From Deltaproteobacteria bacterium (lineage in GTDB: Bacteria; Desulfobacterota; Syntrophia; Syntrophales; Smithellaceae): a stretch of DNA of 6,634 nucleotides. Both the position numbers and the translations under genes were made by a program. The stretch lies in the NCBI GenBank assembly GCA_017860985.1, contig JAGFXG010000065.1:1-6634 (forward strand), given 5' to 3'. The notes beneath the pieces were generated by a model that saw only the letters and a list, made by a program, of their open reading frames with translations, was not told where the DNA came from and searched no databases. Each line of letters starts with the position of its first letter. The stretch's first letter is position 1. Below are positions 6,209-6,634 of this stretch, one piece after another.

Positions 6209-6634
6209 TCACTTTCTGATCTTCAAACGGCTCTGCAGGTATTTTTTAAATGACGCGAAATCTTTGGATATATTAATGGCGCTGCCATCCCGTCCGGCAA
6301 GATCCTTCATGCTTTCCGGCGGTTCCGGTTCGATCCCCAGAAGATCTTTAATTTCATCCGGAAACTTGGCAGGATGGGCTGTTTCCAGACAAATGGCCAA
6401 CCTGGAATCGCCCGTTTTTTGCAGATAGGCTTCAAGGCCCGCCCAGCCGACAGCTCCATGCTGCTCCAGAATGACATGGTAGCGCTCGTAAACACTTTTG
6501 ATCGTCCTGCGGGTTTGTTCGTCTGTGACGCTCACGGAAAAAATACGTCGGCGCATCTGATCGAGGTCGGGGTATCGGTGGATGCGTCCCGAACGATCCA
6601 CGGTGCCCCCGTACAATTCAAAAAAGCGCGCCAG
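6209..6634 (-). CDS. thrC: Threonine synthase, C-terminal part (start off the right edge)
   Basis: 141 codons plus the stop are present; the frame is open through the right edge, so the true start and the PLP-binding lysine are outside. Threonine synthase turns O-phosphohomoserine into threonine and phosphate in the cytoplasm. Recognised segments are LARFFELYGG at the edge (the stretch after the conserved NPSN in the long-form enzymes), FSVSVTDEQTRRTIKSVYER, LEQHGAVGWAGLEAYL (matching the family's DPHTAVG segment), and ETAHPAKFPDEI, whose TAHPAKF is a family signature. A TTG at 6616 could be mistaken for a start but is a leucine inside the frame. The DUF1460 gene follows after 41 bases, probably co-transcribed. 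The assignment rests on C-terminal motifs only, but these are distinctive. Confidence 0.9.
   Translation of the reverse strand: MARFFELYGGTVDRSGRIHRYPDLDQMRRRIFSVSVTDEQTRRTIKSVYERYHVILEQHGAVGWAGLEAYLQKTGDSRLAICLETAHPAKFPDEIKDLLGIEPEPPESMKDLAGRDGSAINISKDFASFKKYLQSRLKIRK

Noticed and set aside
6209..6616. A small complete 135-residue gene starting at TTG 6616
   Set aside because: The frame is open to the window edge and the residues before the TTG (LARFFE) continue the threonine synthase pattern, so it is a truncated view of a larger gene.
1..6634. CRISPR array, tRNA, insertion sequence or prophage signals
   Set aside because: No regularly spaced repeats, cloverleaf, transposase motif or terminal inverted repeats were found on reading both strands.

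Overview
The window reads as chromosomal DNA of a Gram-negative anaerobe, most likely a deltaproteobacterium (Desulfobacterota, perhaps a Syntrophales-type fatty- or aromatic-acid degrader). This is inferred from balanced base composition (about half G+C by eye), a membrane diadenylate cyclase with YbbR domains, and paired acyl-CoA dehydrogenases under a TetR regulator. No species can be named from the sequence alone. Five genes lie on the minus strand and one on the plus strand. No tRNA, rRNA, CRISPR array, insertion sequence or phage gene was seen, and no gene-free stretch exceeds about 215 bases.

Layout from left to right: (1) 1-1392, minus, a diadenylate cyclase fused in one frame to a YbbR/CdaR-like region, running off the left edge; it has its own strong sigma70-type promoter and a leader with two small hairpins. 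(2) 1605-2855 and 2959-4551, minus, two acyl-CoA dehydrogenases in one operon; the 530-residue AidB-like enzyme is transcribed first and the 416-residue enzyme second. (3) 4552-4734, a divergent control region with a good minus-strand promoter and two copies of a GTAACC-N3-GGTTAC-type inverted repeat placed on it. (4) 4735-5373, plus, a TetR-family regulator. (5) 5388-6167, minus, a DUF1460 (NlpC/P60-like) cysteine hydrolase convergent with tetR. (6) 6209-6634, minus, the C-terminal part of threonine synthase, running off the right edge.

How they work together: the best-supported circuit is the TetR repressor controlling the divergent acyl-CoA dehydrogenase operon, probably released by an acyl-CoA or fatty-acid-like ligand. 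The two dehydrogenases carry their catalytic glutamate at different places in the fold (canonical C-terminal site in the 530-residue protein, isovaleryl-CoA-type helix site in the 416-residue protein), so they probably act on different acyl-CoA substrates or successive steps. The cyclase gene forms a separate unit and should make c-di-AMP at the membrane, with its YbbR part outside as a built-in equivalent of the CdaR regulator. Threonine synthase and the DUF1460 gene are probably co-transcribed, with no clear functional link.

The most notable items are the CdaA-CdaR fusion with a variant active-site motif (RHT in place of RHR) and the tandem operator over the dehydrogenase promoter. No wholly unknown system was recognised.
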